A stretch of 5,398 bases of DNA from Acidobacteriaceae bacterium. Its GTDB lineage: Bacteria; Acidobacteriota; Terriglobia; Terriglobales; SbA1. This document shows, piece by piece, positions 4,452 through 5,398 of the stretch; position 1 is the stretch's first letter, and every line of letters starts with the position of its first letter. The notes beneath the pieces are model-generated. The model made no database searches. It had not been told where the DNA came from and saw only the letters and a list, made by a program, of their open reading frames with translations. The stretch is from positions 1-5,398 of the forward strand of contig PLEA01000439.1 in NCBI GenBank assembly GCA_003136335.1. The letters are read 5' to 3'. A program made the translations under genes and the position numbers.

Positions 4452-5398
4452 ATGAAACGAGCCTCGCTCAACGAAATTGCGCCCAGTAGCGCTGGAAACC
4501 TTCCGCCCACGATGGCGAAGAACAACGGAAAATCCAACAGCGGGAAATCCAAGGATTCGGAGGGATCCCTGGACCTGACCGTCATACTGACCAGCCTGCA
4601 GAGCATGCGCGATGGCGACTTCACCGTGCGGCTCCCAGGTACATGGATAGGGCTCGCTGGAAAAGTGGCCGACACGTTTAACGAAATTGTTGCCGCCAAC
4701 CAGCACATGGCCCAGGAATTGAAACGCGTCGGCCATGTAGTTGGCAAGCAAGGCAAGACTCGAGAGCGAACCCGGTTCCACGAGTCCAGAGGGGCTTGGG
4801 GCGAGATGGAAGTTTCGGTTAACACTCTCGTGGAAGACCTGCTCCGACCCACGGCCGAAGTCACGCGCGCGATCGCGGCAGTTGCGCAAGGCGACCTCAC
4901 TCAAACCGTTAGGCTCGATGTGGATGGGCGTCCTCTCGAAGGCGAATTTCTGAGATCCGCAAATCTCGTTAACACGATGATTCAGCAGCTCGGCGTGTTC
5001 ACGGCCGAGGTCACGCGCGTCGCCCGTGAAGTGGGAACCGAAGGTAAGCTGGGCGGCCAGGCGCAGGTCCCCGACGTAGCCGGCACTTGGAAGGATCTCA
5101 CCGACAACGTAAACCTCATGGCCAGTAACCTGACCGGGCAGGTGCGCAACATCGCTGAAGTTGCTACCGCCGTCGCCAGCGGCGATTTGTCCCGCAAGAT
5201 TACGGTCGATGTCCGCGGCGAAATTTTGCAGCTGAAAGAAGCCATTAATACGATGGTGGATCAGTTGCGGTCGTTCGCGTCCGAAGTAACCCGCGTGGCC
5301 CGCGAAGTCGGCACTGACGGCAAACTCGGCGGCCAGGCTGTTGTGCCCGGCGTCGCCGGTACCTGGAAAGATCTTACCGACTCCGTCAACGCCATGGC
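4452..5398 (+). CDS. Tandem-HAMP protein, N-terminal part; probable Nik1-like hybrid histidine kinase
   Basis: The frame is open from ATG 4452 to the right edge: 315 complete residues, 3' end outside. After a polar Lys/Ser/Asn-rich leader (about residues 1-38) there is no membrane segment, so the protein is soluble. Alternating canonical and divergent HAMP-like modules follow: about 40-90 (GDFTVRLPG), 91-130, 131-183 (AQGDLTQTV), 184-229 ([24 protein letters not shown]), 230-275 ([25 protein letters not shown]) and 276 onward ([24 protein letters not shown]). This roughly 92-residue periodic pattern is characteristic of group III (Nik1/Os-1-like) hybrid kinases and their bacterial relatives. 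In that family HAMP arrays relay stress or osmotic signals to a C-terminal kinase plus receiver. The kinase, receiver and any GAF domains are not in view, so the kinase assignment is an inference. The first divergent module (91-130) is the least conserved. Confidence 0.88.
   Translation, partial: MKRASLNEIAPSSAGNLPPTMAKNNGKSNSGKSKDSEGSLDLTVILTSLQSMRDGDFTVRLPGTWIGLAGKVADTFNEIVAANQHMAQELKRVGHVVGKQGKTRERTRFHESRGAWGEMEVSVNTLVEDLLRPTAEVTRAIAAVAQGDLTQTVRLDVDGRPLEGEFLRSANLVNTMIQQLGVFTAEVTRVAREVGTEGKLGGQAQVPDVAGTWKDLTDNVNLMASNLTGQVRNIAEVATAVASGDLSRKITVDVRGEILQLKEAINTMVDQLRSFASEVTRVAREVGTDGKLGGQAVVPGVAGTWKDLTDSVNAM
4998..5398 (+). repeat. Tandem coding repeat of the HAMP array, 276-base period
   Basis: The segment from 4998 to 5123 (residues 183-224) recurs from 5274 to the window edge (residues 275 onward), a shift of 276 bases or 92 residues. 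The peptides share blocks such as [18 protein letters not shown] and [10 protein letters not shown], while many third codon positions differ. This indicates an established domain repeat and not a recent DNA duplication. The series probably continues beyond the window. Confidence 0.85.

Noticed and set aside
4202..4900. 232-residue minus-strand frame
   Set aside because: Most of it is antisense to the HAMP-array gene, whose repeats are unmistakable; the remainder (4202-4451) shows no known product.
1..5398. CRISPR array, insertion sequence or transposase remnants
   Set aside because: No regularly spaced short repeats, no transposase-like frame and no terminal inverted repeats with target duplications were seen; the only direct repeats are within coding regions.

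Overview
The window looks like a chromosomal segment of a free-living Gram-negative-type bacterium. Three of its products need export or a periplasm: a Do-type protease, a c-type cytochrome and a secreted phospholipase. Moderately high GC, long HAMP arrays and a family of zinc-dependent phospholipase C resemble soil Acidobacteriota, but that placement is an inference from general impression and not from a marker gene.

Layout from left to right: (1) the 3' part of a Do/HtrA-family periplasmic serine protease (1-1086, +), closed by a strong hairpin; (2) a small exported mono-heme cytochrome c (1205-1528, +) starting at TTG; (3) a 337-base gap between convergent genes, holding a 37-base inverted copy of a piece of the protease gene, a long imperfect hairpin, and an intrinsic terminator for the minus-strand gene; (4) a 65-residue Gly/Gln/Ser-rich low-complexity protein (1866-2063, -); (5) an exported zinc-dependent phospholipase C-like protein (2210-3502, -); (6) about 950 bases with no recognisable gene but several hairpins and one AT-rich promoter-like island; (7) the 5' part of a soluble protein made of tandem HAMP modules (4452 to the right edge, +), very probably the sensor half of a hybrid histidine kinase of the Nik1/group III type.

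The genes do not form one obvious pathway. The protease, cytochrome and phospholipase act outside the cytoplasm, while the HAMP protein and the Gln-rich protein appear cytoplasmic. The best hidden signal is a shared dyad, ATGCGC-N6-GCGCAT followed by YTAAA. It lies just upstream of both the cytochrome gene and the Gln-rich gene, in the same orientation relative to each, and suggests a common regulator. A second unusual signal is the antisense-oriented fragment of the protease gene in the region just downstream of the cytochrome gene. No complete undescribed system can be demonstrated from this window alone.
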